Below, piece by piece: positions 35,288 to 44,150 of a DNA stretch of 64,000 bases. Position numbers and translations under genes: made by a program. Origin of the DNA: Paenibacillus sp. J45TS6. Lineage in GTDB: Bacteria; Bacillota; Bacilli; Paenibacillales; Paenibacillaceae. Within the stretch, counting starts at the first letter, position 1; each line of letters starts with the position of its first letter. The notes beneath the pieces were generated by a model. That model was not told the DNA's origin. It worked only from the letters and a program-made list of their open reading frames with translations, and did not search any database. The stretch spans positions 124,001-188,000 of the forward strand of contig NZ_BOSJ01000002.1 of NCBI RefSeq assembly GCF_018403285.1, read 5' to 3'.

Positions 35288-36751
35288 GTGCCATATCCTA
35301 TGAAACCTGCTCTAGAGATCCGTTTCACTCCTGATCCGCTGCTGCCTGAACCCCTCTATCACCAGATTAAAGAATACATCAAGCAAAAAATAATGCAGGG
35401 AGAATGGACCCCCGGGATGCGTCTTCCTTCTCAGCGTGCATTAGCAGCCGCTTTTAAAGTCAATCGAAGTACAATCATTGCAGCACTGGACGGGCTTCAT
35501 TCTGAAGGGCTCATCGATACAAACTACGGCGGAGGAACCAAAGTTTCTCGTGCGGGATGGAATAGTATGTCCACTCCTCTTCTTAACTGGGAAGATTATG
35601 TGGAAAGCGGGCATCATTATCCCAATCTCCCAGAGGTTCAGATCATTAATCAGTCGGAATACCGCTGTGACATCATTCGTCTCGGTACAGGTGAATTGGC
35701 ACAAGGTTTGCTCCCTCAATCCTATTTTCAGAAGATCTATGAAAAGTTAGCTCAGCATGCACCGAGTCTTGGCTATTTGGAACCTTTAGGGTCTTACAAA
35801 CTCAGACAAGCTATATCTAGCTATTTGTCAGATCAGCAAATACAGGCTTCACCAGAATCGATTATTATCGTTTCAGGCTCATTACAAGCGATGCAGTTGA
35901 TAGCCATGGGACTCTTGCCCAGAAAATCGTCTGTACTTGTAGAAAAACCATCCTATCTCTATTCAATCCACGCCTTTCAGTCTGCAGGAGTTCGAATGAT
36001 CGGCATGCCTATGGACAAGGAGGGTCTCCTTACCGCAGAGTTGGAGCGTTATATCCGCCAAAACCGCCCATCCTTGCTTTACACGATACCTACGTTTCAG
36101 AATCCGAGCGGAGCAGTGATGAGTGATAAGAGAAGAATGGAACTCATTCAAACTGCTGAGGCTACCGGACTAGCTATCCTTGAAGATCATGCCTATGCAG
36201 ATTTATGGCTTGACGAAAAACCTCCTCTATCTCTGAAAGCTCGTGATCCAGGAAGTTATGTATTACATATGGGCACTCTGTCCAAAAGTGTAAGTCCAGG
36301 TCTTCGTATTGGCTGGGTTGCGGGACCAGAAACCGTCATACAGCGTCTTGCAGATATTAAGATGCAAACCGATTATGGTGCGAGCAGTCTTGGACAGGAA
36401 GCGGCAGCACTTTGGTTCACAGAAGGATATCACGATGTTCACTTGGCTGAGGTTCGTGAAGCATTAATCCGTAAAAGAAATCTGGTTCTGGATCTACTAT
36501 CCCGAAATCTGGCAGGTGCAGCGGAGTGGAATGTGCCGCAAGGCGGGTTTTATATTTGGGTGAAGTTATCAAATGGGACTCAGCCAGAAACCTTGTTCAG
36601 GAGAGCTCTTGCTGAAGGAGTTCTGCTGAACCCAGGATCTATCTATGACCGGTTTGATCAGGACCACATCCGCTTATCATTTGCTTATGCATCTGAAACA
36701 GAATTGGAACGAGGAATCATGGCGCTAGCACGTCTCATTCTATCCAAATGA
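35288..36751 (+). CDS. MocR/GabR-type GntR regulator with aminotransferase domain
   Basis: A 487-residue fusion: GntR winged helix (YHQIKEYIKQKIMQGEWTPGMRLPSQRALAAAFKVNRSTIIAALDGL, about residues 24-70) and a class I aminotransferase fold with LEDHAYADLWLD and PLP lysine in HMGTLSKSVSPGLRIGWV. Such proteins use PLP and often an amino-acid-derived ligand to control a neighbouring gene. Here the partner is a divergent LysE exporter, a combination seen repeatedly. Start GTG 35288 is next to AAGGA; ATG 35300 (MKPALEIRF) is an alternative 12 nt from it. Confidence 0.9.
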   Translation: MPYPMKPALEIRFTPDPLLPEPLYHQIKEYIKQKIMQGEWTPGMRLPSQRALAAAFKVNRSTIIAALDGLHSEGLIDTNYGGGTKVSRAGWNSMSTPLLNWEDYVESGHHYPNLPEVQIINQSEYRCDIIRLGTGELAQGLLPQSYFQKIYEKLAQHAPSLGYLEPLGSYKLRQAISSYLSDQQIQASPESIIIVSGSLQAMQLIAMGLLPRKSSVLVEKPSYLYSIHAFQSAGVRMIGMPMDKEGLLTAELERYIRQNRPSLLYTIPTFQNPSGAVMSDKRRMELIQTAEATGLAILEDHAYADLWLDEKPPLSLKARDPGSYVLHMGTLSKSVSPGLRIGWVAGPETVIQRLADIKMQTDYGASSLGQEAAALWFTEGYHDVHLAEVREALIRKRNLVLDLLSRNLAGAAEWNVPQGGFYIWVKLSNGTQPETLFRRALAEGVLLNPGSIYDRFDQDHIRLSFAYASETELERGIMALARLILSK

Positions 36752-36797
36752 TTTCACTTGGAAAAGCACAGACAAACTTGCTTACATCCTAGCCTGA

Positions 36798-36840
36798 GTC
36801 TAAAATAAACGAGAAACTATATGTATGTGCATGAAAGTAT
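36798..36840 (+). repeat. Duplicated promoter-region block, copy 2
   Basis: Partner of 33427-33469, 40/43 identical, lying 76 nt before the second aldo/keto reductase ATG. The three differences are all transitions. Confidence 0.8.
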
Positions 36841-36916
36841 AAGAGGTGCCGTGTTAACTTCCCCTTCTAGGTGGAATACTAGCAAAAACTGATTTTTATT
36901 GACGGAGGGAACATCT

Positions 36917-37750
36917 ATGGCCATTAATCAATTACAAAATACAGTAACCCTTAATAACGGTGTGAAGATGCCACAGCTTGGTTTAGGCGTCTATAAAGCT
37001 CAGGAAGGCAAAGAAGCGGAATCAGCTGTATCTCATGCGATCAAGACAGGTTATCGAAGCATCGATACTGCCGCAGTATACCAGAACGAAGAAAGTGTAG
37101 GGAAAGCAGTTCGTGAATCTGGCATTCCTAGAGAAGATCTATTTATCACGACAAAGGTATGGAATTCGGATCAAGGATACGACTCTACCTTGCAAGCTTT
37201 TGAGACAAGCCTCACCAAACTCGGTCTTGACTATGTAGATCTTTATCTCGTTCACTGGCCAGTCCCTGGAAAATACAAAGAGACATATAAAGCTCTTGAG
37301 AAGCTTTATAAAGATGGACGTGTTCGCGTGATTGGCGTAAGCAATTTCCAGCCGCATCATCTTGATGATTTGCTTGCGGATGCAGAGATTGTTCCTGCGG
37401 TGAATCAGGTGGAACTCCATCCACTGCTTAGTCAACAACCGCTTCGTGAATACTGTTCATCGAAGGGAATTTATGTAGAAGCTTGGTCGCCACTTGCTAG
37501 AGGAGGTTTCTTCGACGATCCAGTACTTCAGAAAATCGCAGCAAAATACGGAAAGTCCCCGGCTCAAGTTATTTTACGTTGGGATATTCAGCACAACATT
37601 ATAACCATCCCTAAGTCAGTAACGCCAAGCCGGATTGAAGAAAACATGCAAATTTTTGATTTTGAATTAACCCCGGACGAAATGGCGATGATTGATGCAA
37701 TGAACAAAGATGAAAGAACAGGAGCAGACCCAGATAACTTTAATTTCTAA
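36917..37750 (+). CDS. Aldo/keto reductase, copy 2
   Basis: 277 residues, same length as copy 1 and alike from end to end: [67 protein letters not shown], and the identical ending DERTG-DPDNFNF. Catalytic Asp, Tyr, Lys and His are kept. Divergence is spread along the gene, so the duplication is not recent. CGGAGGG lies 7 nt before the ATG. Long hairpin terminator downstream. Confidence 0.93.
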   Translation: MAINQLQNTVTLNNGVKMPQLGLGVYKAQEGKEAESAVSHAIKTGYRSIDTAAVYQNEESVGKAVRESGIPREDLFITTKVWNSDQGYDSTLQAFETSLTKLGLDYVDLYLVHWPVPGKYKETYKALEKLYKDGRVRVIGVSNFQPHHLDDLLADAEIVPAVNQVELHPLLSQQPLREYCSSKGIYVEAWSPLARGGFFDDPVLQKIAAKYGKSPAQVILRWDIQHNIITIPKSVTPSRIEENMQIFDFELTPDEMAMIDAMNKDERTGADPDNFNF

Positions 37751-37784
37751 AAAAAAGGCAACAACGCAGGAAATTCTCTACAGC

Positions 37785-37851
37785 ACATGCCCTTAAAAAT
37801 GAATTTGTCCTTTTACCCAGGATATAATTTCATGGCTTAAGGGCATGTTTT
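37785..37851 (+). terminator. Long hairpin terminator after aldo/keto reductase 2
   Basis: ACATGCCCTTAA (37785-37796) / TTAAGGGCATGT (37837-37848), with further inner pairing ATGAATT-GTCC / GGAT-AATTTCAT, then TTTT. Convergent with mobA. Confidence 0.8.
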
Positions 37852-37858
37852 TATCTGC

Positions 37859-38494
37859 TTACTGATTCTGACCTCTAGAGCCGTATATTTGTTTTACCCG
37901 CTCATAGTCTTCTTTCTCGTTCATATTGATAAACATCTCTTCAATCCGCGCAGCAGGAATGCCCGTGATCGCTTCCAGCTCAGATTCGGTTACATAACGA
38001 ACGGAAACCTTAGAGAGCGCATCTCTTACCCTGCGATTATCTTCCCTAAGCTGAGTCTCGAGCGTATCTATCATGCTATGATGATACACTGCTGCCAGGG
38101 GATGAATTTGGCCTTTAATCTGCGGTACCAGCGCCTGAATCCCCGAATCAAGACTGACCTCCAATACCTCCACCATTGCAGATAATAATTCTGCACGAAT
38201 CAAAGGAATATCACAGGACACAACCACATACAGATCGGCTTCTCCCCGAAGCATTCCTGCTTGAATCCCTGCTAGCGGGCCGCTTCCCGGATAAATATCG
38301 TTTACCTCTATATACTCAGAAGCCATTTCTTCTCTACATACGGATCCTGTTGCAATATAGACTTGGGATGTAATGCTGGACAGTTCTCCCGCTATGATGT
38401 CTAAGACACTGCTGCTTCCAAGCTCAAGTGCAGCTTTATCCGTTCCCATACGCCGGGATGCCCCGCCAGCCAAAACAATGCCTGCAATCTTCAT
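37859..38494 (-). CDS. mobA: Molybdenum cofactor guanylyltransferase
   Basis: A 211-residue nucleotidyltransferase: GIVLAGGASRRMGTDKAAL at residues 5-23 (GTP-binding), PGSGPLAGIQAGM, and VVVSCDIPLI (metal Asp). It transfers GMP to Mo-molybdopterin, giving the guanine dinucleotide cofactor for DMSO-reductase-family enzymes such as nitrate reductase or formate dehydrogenase. No other moa/moe gene is in the window. Its presence fits the anaerobic-type genes at 45-48 kb. Confidence 0.93.
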   Translation of the reverse strand: MKIAGIVLAGGASRRMGTDKAALELGSSSVLDIIAGELSSITSQVYIATGSVCREEMASEYIEVNDIYPGSGPLAGIQAGMLRGEADLYVVVSCDIPLIRAELLSAMVEVLEVSLDSGIQALVPQIKGQIHPLAAVYHHSMIDTLETQLREDNRRVRDALSKVSVRYVTESELEAITGIPAARIEEMFINMNEKEDYERVKQIYGSRGQNQ

Positions 38495-38714
38495 CTGCCA
38501 AACCTCTCCGTTCTTAATAAAATATAAGGACTACGTTCCTTCTTAAAGATACTATATAACGAACATTGGGCTACCTACTGTTCACCTATTATCCACATCA
38601 TTAACATCTTAGAATAAAAATAAATTGTATCCCCTTACAATTACGTGCTAAAGTGTAAACAAAACATGAATTTACGCCAAAATATATGATTCTACCGAAA
38701 GGAATGGCTTACCT

Positions 38715-39917
38715 TTGCGTACGTCCTCTTTTTCGCAGCTGAAGCTGTATAATTTCTTTGTCTATGGAGCCATTGCGGTCTTTACCAGCTTCTTTCAAAT
38801 CTATCTTCAAGATATCGGTCTGACGAAAATCGAGATCGGCAGCCTGATGGCAATTGGTCCTTTTGTTTCTCTGTTTGCTAACCCTTTCTGGGGGTATATG
38901 AGTGACCGCACACAGAACATCCGCAAGACCGTACTTATTATGGTGGCAGGTACTCTGTTGTTTGTACAAGCTGTATTCCTTGCGCAGAGCTACAGTCTTA
39001 TTTTTACAGCAATGATCTTCTACTATTTCTTTCAGAGTCCCTTATTTGCACAGACGAACAGTATGATTCTGACCTATATTGATGGAACAGACTATAAATT
39101 TGGTTCCTTTCGTATATGGGGTTCCATGGGCTGGGCGTTCACTGCCATTATAGCAGGGCCGATCATGGACAGGCTCGGAGATTCCCAAATGTCCCTGGTC
39201 TTTAGTGTTCTGCTCATCGTAGCCTTTGGATTTGCGCTTCTTCTGCCTCGTCTCAAGCGATCATCCGATGCACCGATTGTTACCATGCGCGGATTCTCTC
39301 AGGTTATCATGAATCCCTATTTCATGACATTTGTGATCCTTGGAATTCTTGTGTCCATTCCAAATGCAATGAATAGTTCGTTTATTTCCTTGTACATTAC
39401 CGAACTTGGCGGAAGCAAACAAATGGTAGGTCTCGCTGTATTTATGTCTTCTATTCTGGAGATTGTTGTCTTTCTATTATTTGACCGTTTTCTGAAACGG
39501 AAAATGACCATCATGCTCGCTTGTCTCACGATCGTCAGTCTGCTCTTTGCGCTGCGATGGGAACTGATGGCACTGGCAACCACTCCGATGCAGATTGCCT
39601 TTATCCAGCTGCTACATGCGGTTACATTTGGCGGATATTTTTATGTAGGAACTCAGCTGACCATGCTCTTTATTCCAAAACCATACCGGTCCTCTGGACA
39701 AGCGCTTTACACGCTTTCCTGGAGTGGAATTTCAGGTGTGATCGCCGGCATATTTGGCGGTTTTATGTTCCAGAACTTTGGAGCGTCCGTTATGTACCAA
39801 GTTGGCGTATTCATGGCTGCTGTGGGAACCATTGGCTTTGGTATAATGTACTATATTGTACGCAGATACGGTTACCAGCCTCCGCTTCCATCGAGCTACA
39901 ATGTCAAATCTAGTTGA
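38715..39917 (+). CDS. MFS transporter, LacY/nucleoside-permease-like (MFS_1_like)
   Basis: A 400-residue protein with 12 TM segments. N-terminal KLYNFFVYGAIAVFTSFFQIYLQDIGLTKIEIGSL and FWGYMSDRT (MFS motif A variant), plus FRIWGSMGWAFTAI, are typical of the PPP-like MFS_1_like family including B. subtilis YwbF. Substrate unknown. Start is TTG at 38715 with AAGGA about 11 nt upstream. A -35/-10-like TTGTAT/TAAAGT pair lies 65-90 nt before it. Confidence 0.85.
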   Translation: MRTSSFSQLKLYNFFVYGAIAVFTSFFQIYLQDIGLTKIEIGSLMAIGPFVSLFANPFWGYMSDRTQNIRKTVLIMVAGTLLFVQAVFLAQSYSLIFTAMIFYYFFQSPLFAQTNSMILTYIDGTDYKFGSFRIWGSMGWAFTAIIAGPIMDRLGDSQMSLVFSVLLIVAFGFALLLPRLKRSSDAPIVTMRGFSQVIMNPYFMTFVILGILVSIPNAMNSSFISLYITELGGSKQMVGLAVFMSSILEIVVFLLFDRFLKRKMTIMLACLTIVSLLFALRWELMALATTPMQIAFIQLLHAVTFGGYFYVGTQLTMLFIPKPYRSSGQALYTLSWSGISGVIAGIFGGFMFQNFGASVMYQVGVFMAAVGTIGFGIMYYIVRRYGYQPPLPSSYNVKSS

Positions 39918-39953
39918 TAACATAGCATCGACCTATAGAACAAAATAAAAACA

Positions 39954-39996
39954 AAAGCCCCTTCTCTGTCAGAAACAGAAAGGGGGCTTATTTTTA
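39954..39996. terminator. Bidirectional terminator between MFS gene and glnS
   Basis: AAGCCCCTT-c-TCTG / CAGA-a-AGGGGGCTT hairpin with A tract before and T tract after; convergent genes on both sides. Confidence 0.85.
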
Positions 39997-40001
39997 TTTT
40001 C

Positions 40002-41705
40002 TTATGCTTTTGGAAGGTGGAAGGAACTCTTCAGAGATACTACCCGGTTAAATACCGGTTTACCTGGCTCTGAATATTTAGGATCCACATTAAAGTATCC
40101 ATGACGGAAGAATTGGAACTTATCTTGTGGTTTTGCATCTTTCATGTTCGGCTCCACAAAACCTTGAACAATCGTAAGCGAATTCGGGTTCAGTTCATCA
40201 AGGAATGATTTCTCCACAGGTTCCCCTGCTTCCTTCTCTTCCTCAAACTCATCATCGCTTTCCGGTTCTTCTTTGTTAATGAGTGGTTCGAACAAACGGA
40301 ATTCCGCAGGAATTGCTTGAGTCGCTTCTACCCAGTGAATCGTTCCTTTTACTTTACGGCCGGTAAATCCAGAGCCGCTCTTCGTTTCAGGATCATAGGT
40401 ACAGTGGATCTCCACAATGTTACCTTCTTCGTCTTTAATCACATCGTTGCACTTAATAAAGTAAGCATGTTTCAGGCGAACTTCGTTCCCTGGGAACAAG
40501 CGGAAGTATTTATTCGGCGGATTCTCCATGAAATCTTCACGCTCAATATAAATCTCACGGGAGAAAGGAATCTCGCGTTTGCCCATCTCTTCATTCTCTT
40601 GGTTATTCTCTGCTTCAAGCATTTCGACTTGTCCCTCTGGGTAGTTGGTAATCACCACTTTGATCGGATCAAGTACTGCCATCGTACGCGGTGCCTTCAG
40701 TTTCAAGTCTTCTCTGATAAAATGCTCCAGCATTCCGAGATCAACCAGTCCTTGGCTCTTCGAGATTCCGGTCTCATAGACAAACTCGCGCAGCGCTTCT
40801 GGTGTATAACCACGGCGACGCAGACCAGAAATCGTCGGCATCCGCGGATCATCCCATCCGTCTACATGTTTCTCATCGACGAGAAGCTTCAGCTTCCGTT
40901 TGCTCGTTACAGTTTGAGCGAGATTCAAACGGCCAAACTCATATTGATGCGGCTTCGCTTCAAGTTCACAATGCTCAATCACCCAGTCATAAAATGGACG
41001 TTGGTCCTCAAACTCTAGAGAGCAAAGGGAATGAGTGATTCCTTCAATTGCATCTTCTATAGGATGAGCAAAGGTATACATCGGATAGATGCACCACTTA
41101 TCCCCTGTGTTATGATGCGGGATATGAGCGATACGGTAAATAATAGGATCTCGAAGATTGATATTCGGCGAAGCCATATTGATTTTGGCACGAAGCACTC
41201 GCTCTCCGTCTTTAAACTCTCCGTTACGCATACGAGTGAACAGATCGAGGTTCTCTTCTACACTGCGATCCCGGTAAGGGCTGTTTGTACCCGGTTCTTT
41301 CAAGGTTCCGCGCATTTCACGGATTTGATCTGGACTGGAATCATCCACATAAGCAAGTCCCTTTTTGATAAGGATTACGGCGCGGTTGTACATTTCTTCA
41401 AAATAGTCGGATGCAAATGGATTCTCTTTCCATTCATATCCAAGCCATTTTACATCCTCACGGATGGAGTTTACATACTCCGTATCTTCTTTAGCTGGGT
41501 TCGTATCGTCAAAACGCAGATTTGTCGTCCCGCCAAATTCCTCAGCGAGGGCAAAGTTAATCCAAATCGCTTTGGCATGGCCAATATGAAGGTAACCATT
41601 GGGTTCCGGAGGAAACCGGGTCACCACTTCTTTTACTTTTCCTGTACGAAGATCCTCAGAGATCACATTTTTTATGAAATTGGAGGGTGTTAACGGCTTC
41701 TCCAT
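40002..41705 (-). CDS. glnS: Glutaminyl-tRNA synthetase
   Basis: A 567-residue class I synthetase. [17 protein letters not shown] holds HIGH at 40-43; the second signature reads [10 protein letters not shown] (family MSKRK). ATP/Gln pocket segment [16 protein letters not shown] and C-terminal anticodon-binding beta barrels are present, with an acidic insert [17 protein letters not shown] near residues 480-496. Many Firmicutes lack GlnRS and use GatCAB instead; its presence is normal in Paenibacillus and some clostridia. The longest ORF starts at TTG 41714; AAAGGT lies 8 nt before ATG 41705, which gives the family start MEKPL. Confidence 0.97.
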   Translation of the reverse strand: MEKPLTPSNFIKNVISEDLRTGKVKEVVTRFPPEPNGYLHIGHAKAIWINFALAEEFGGTTNLRFDDTNPAKEDTEYVNSIREDVKWLGYEWKENPFASDYFEEMYNRAVILIKKGLAYVDDSSPDQIREMRGTLKEPGTNSPYRDRSVEENLDLFTRMRNGEFKDGERVLRAKINMASPNINLRDPIIYRIAHIPHHNTGDKWCIYPMYTFAHPIEDAIEGITHSLCSLEFEDQRPFYDWVIEHCELEAKPHQYEFGRLNLAQTVTSKRKLKLLVDEKHVDGWDDPRMPTISGLRRRGYTPEALREFVYETGISKSQGLVDLGMLEHFIREDLKLKAPRTMAVLDPIKVVITNYPEGQVEMLEAENNQENEEMGKREIPFSREIYIEREDFMENPPNKYFRLFPGNEVRLKHAYFIKCNDVIKDEEGNIVEIHCTYDPETKSGSGFTGRKVKGTIHWVEATQAIPAEFRLFEPLINKEEPESDDEFEEEKEAGEPVEKSFLDELNPNSLTIVQGFVEPNMKDAKPQDKFQFFRHGYFNVDPKYSEPGKPVFNRVVSLKSSFHLPKA

Positions 41706-42044
41706 GATGATCAACCTTTCTTTACGTAATAAGTTCTGTAGTTCAAAAAATACCTTCTATTAAATATACCTTTTCAGGCGTTATTCAGCAATAATATAGG
41801 ATAATGAGGAACGGCAAGTTGCGATCACATCCATTATAGATGGGACCCTTGCACAGCAGTATACCCCTTATGATCAGCATTCCCAAGTTATCAGGTACAG
41901 ATAACCTGAAGCAAGCGAATTGTTCATAAATCGATTGAACTTCCATCTCTTAAAATAGGTATAACTACAGCATCTCTCGCCTTTTGACGACAAGCTTAAT
42001 ATAAGGTAGCATGAAGGAAATGAGGTGTTAAAGGAGTATTAGTT
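41706..42044. other. Intergenic region glnS / DUF2164 gene
   Basis: About 340 nt without a gene. No T-box (no GGGTGGNACC-type antiterminator on the glnS side). One dyad TCAGGT (41891-41896) / ACCTGA (41904-41909) and a loose TTGAAC / TATAAC pair 19 nt apart (41935-41965) ahead of the plus-strand gene. Otherwise nothing recognised. Confidence 0.5.
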
Positions 42045-42299
42045 ATGAAAGCGATGAAGCTGCCCAAAGAACAGAAGGATCAAATGATACGATTAATTCA
42101 AGCTTATTTCGAAACAGAACGCGGAGAAACCATCGGTGATTTGGCGGCAGATGGAGTTCTTGATTTTTTCATGACACAGCTCTCACCCTATGTATACAAT
42201 CAAGCTCTAAGCGACTGCCGAGTATTATTGAACCAGCGAATGATCTCCTTAGAAGAGGATGTTTATGCTCTAGAGAAAAGCATCAAATTATCTCGTTGA
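42045..42299 (+). CDS. DUF2164 family protein
   Basis: An 84-residue protein (LPKEQKDQMIRLIQAYFETERGETIGDLAADGVLDFF...LSPYVYNQALSDCRVLLNQRMISLEEDVYALEKS) with the composition and YNQ-x-L motif of DUF2164, a small cytosolic family of unknown function. AAAGGAG lies 8 nt before the ATG. No operon partner: the next gene has its own ribosome binding site 85 nt on. Confidence 0.82.
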   Translation: MKAMKLPKEQKDQMIRLIQAYFETERGETIGDLAADGVLDFFMTQLSPYVYNQALSDCRVLLNQRMISLEEDVYALEKSIKLSR

Positions 42300-42383
42300 T
42301 TTTTGCTTTTTAAGTTAGTCTTACTCTCATATATGTTCTTTTACTTTGATTTCTATGATCTTAATTAGAAGGAAGGTTTGATC

Positions 42384-42932
42384 ATGTTTGCGTACAAGTT
42401 AGATGATGATATTGAACTGAAGCCCCTGTCTATGGAGCATACCGGAGCCTTGTATAGTTTGACAGATAAATCTCGTGAGCGACTACGGGAATGGCTTCCC
42501 TGGGTGGATAATGTAACCGAAGAAACACACACCGTTCAGTTTATCAAAAATGCGATTCGCCAAGCGGCAGATAACGGCGGCTTTACTGCGGGAATCTGGG
42601 TAAAAGGTGAACTTGCCGGTGTCATCGGGTTTCATGAGATCGATTGGCATAATCGTACCGTAGGTATTGGTTATTGGCTTGGTAAAGTTCATGAGGGGCA
42701 AGGGATTATGAGCTCAGCTTGCCGCGCTCTAGTTGATTATGCTTTGCTGGATCTTGATCTGAACCGAGTGGAAATTCGCTGTGCTACGAGTAACCATCGC
42801 AGCCGCGGGGTTCCCGAAAGACTCGGATTTGTTCTTGAAGGTATTATCCGTCAAGCAGAGAAATTACCGCTCGGCTATGTAAACCATGCTGTATACGGCA
42901 TGCTCCAAAGTGAGTGGAAATTACTTCGTTAA
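42384..42932 (+). CDS. GNAT family acetyltransferase, RimJ/RimL/YdaF type
   Basis: A 182-residue protein: FAYKLDDDIELKPLSMEHTGALYSLTDKSRERLREWLPWVD at the start, GVIGFHEIDWHNRTVGIGYWLGKVHEGQGIMSSACRALVDYA (acetyl-CoA loop) and VEIRCATSNHRSRGVPERLGFVLEG. Closest in style to B. subtilis YdaF, a protein N-acetyltransferase related to the ribosomal ones. TTG 42378 is the longest start; AGGAAGG lies 7 nt before ATG 42384. Confidence 0.88.
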   Translation: MFAYKLDDDIELKPLSMEHTGALYSLTDKSRERLREWLPWVDNVTEETHTVQFIKNAIRQAADNGGFTAGIWVKGELAGVIGFHEIDWHNRTVGIGYWLGKVHEGQGIMSSACRALVDYALLDLDLNRVEIRCATSNHRSRGVPERLGFVLEGIIRQAEKLPLGYVNHAVYGMLQSEWKLLR

Positions 42933-43113
42933 TCAGCAACGCTTACGTTTCCTACATAATAAAGATGAACTATGATGTATATAGGCATTTTGCTAACCCG
43001 CTCGGTTACGCAGAATGCTTTTATATTTAATCTAGTCTTAAGGCTCCATTCATACCTCACTCATTCTATTGGGTTATCTTTAAATAGCCGCGAATGAAGG
43101 GAAGGTATTATTA

Positions 43114-43350
43114 ATGAATGACAAAGTATCGAATTGGGTCATGTCAAGCTCGTTTGCCATGATGTTAACCATTGGGATGGCTGTCAGCACCAGTCCTTAT
43201 GCCAGCAGCGGACAACCCGCTTCAAACACAGAGAAATCACAGCACTCCATTATCGATAACCGAAGTACTGCAGATAGGCAACAAAACATAGCTGTAACCC
43301 GGCAGGAAACAGATCGTTCAGATCATTCAAATAAGCAAAATAACAATTAA
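43114..43350 (+). CDS. Small exported protein of unknown function
   Basis: 78 residues. N-terminus MNDKVSNWVMSSSFAMMLTIGMAVSTSPYASSG could be a signal peptide with cleavage near YAS-SG; the rest is hydrophilic, rich in Gln, Asn, Ser, Arg and ends in KQNNN. No family recognised. GGGAAGG lies 8 nt before the ATG. The coding potential is moderate and it could be a chance ORF, although a terminator follows. Confidence 0.5.
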   Translation: MNDKVSNWVMSSSFAMMLTIGMAVSTSPYASSGQPASNTEKSQHSIIDNRSTADRQQNIAVTRQETDRSDHSNKQNNN

Positions 43351-43400
43351 GATGTTCCAGTATGTCTCTTTGAACAAGAACAAGACTTCATACAAATGAG

Positions 43401-43438
43401 AAAGAGGCTGACCTAGGCAATTAGGTTAGCCTCTTTTG
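43401..43438. terminator. Bidirectional terminator
   Basis: AAGAGGCTGACCTA / TAGGTTAGCCTCTT hairpin with a 6-nt loop and T run; between convergent genes at 43350 and 43447. Confidence 0.85.
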
Positions 43439-43446
43439 GGTAGCGG

Positions 43447-43941
43447 TTATAGCATATACCGCATTAAGATGTCGTCAACATACGTTCCTGCGATGTAGAA
43501 CTCTGAGCTGAGCCTTCCCTCTTCCACGAACCCATACTGTTTATAGAAAGCAAGTGCAGCAAGGTTGCTGGATAAAACACGCAGACGAAGTTTACGGATC
43601 CCTTCACGTTTTGCATGTTCGATCATCGAGTCCATAAGTGACTTGCCGATCCCCTGCCTCTGATAAGCCGGATGTACCGCAATATGAATCTCATATACAT
43701 GATTGTTGCTGATCAAGGAGGTAGGCGGTCTAAAACCAATATATCCACAAAGCTTGTTATCCTTCAGAGCAATGAACTGACTTCCTGGCGGCGATGCCAG
43801 TAAATATTCTTCTTTCGATTTCCAAAATACGGGTGCAGGTGCATTGTGCTCGTTCCATATTAGAGCATCCAGTTCCATCAGCTGCGCTGCATCCTGTAGG
43901 TTTGATCTGCGCACCGTCAGAGCTTCTCTGGTTAATACCAT
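43447..43941 (-). CDS. GNAT family N-acetyltransferase
   Basis: A 164-residue GNAT: LCGYIGFRPP (beta 4), VYEIHIAVHPAYQRQGIGKSLMDSMIEHAKREGIRKLRLRVLSSNLAALAFYKQYGFVEEGRLSSEFYI. Q-R-Q-G-I-G is the CoA loop. Substrate unknown; the C-terminal YVDDILMRYML is common in RimI-like enzymes. A dyad GAATCAA/TTGATTC (43969-43992) lies 28 nt upstream. Confidence 0.88.
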   Translation of the reverse strand: MVLTREALTVRRSNLQDAAQLMELDALIWNEHNAPAPVFWKSKEEYLLASPPGSQFIALKDNKLCGYIGFRPPTSLISNNHVYEIHIAVHPAYQRQGIGKSLMDSMIEHAKREGIRKLRLRVLSSNLAALAFYKQYGFVEEGRLSSEFYIAGTYVDDILMRYML

Positions 43942-44150
43942 CTGCGATCTACCTTTCTCCTTGCAAGTGAATCAATTTCATAACGTTGATTCAATTAAAT
44001 GTATTTTTCCTATTCTACCACATGCTATACATCACCAGACAATACAGCACAATATCCGAGTCATTTGGTGTTAAAAGATGACATTTTCCGACTCCTGTCC
44101 TATAGCCGTATCTCTACCGCAATAGGGTCTGCACGAGTGGTCTCTAAAAA

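Noticed and set aside
41031-41693. 220-residue plus-strand ORF inside glnS
   Set aside because: Antisense shadow of a strongly supported synthetase gene; no ribosome binding site or family match.
41706-42044. T-box leader in front of glnS
   Set aside because: No GGGTGGNACC-type antiterminator or terminator pairing seen on the minus strand; the gap has no such structure.
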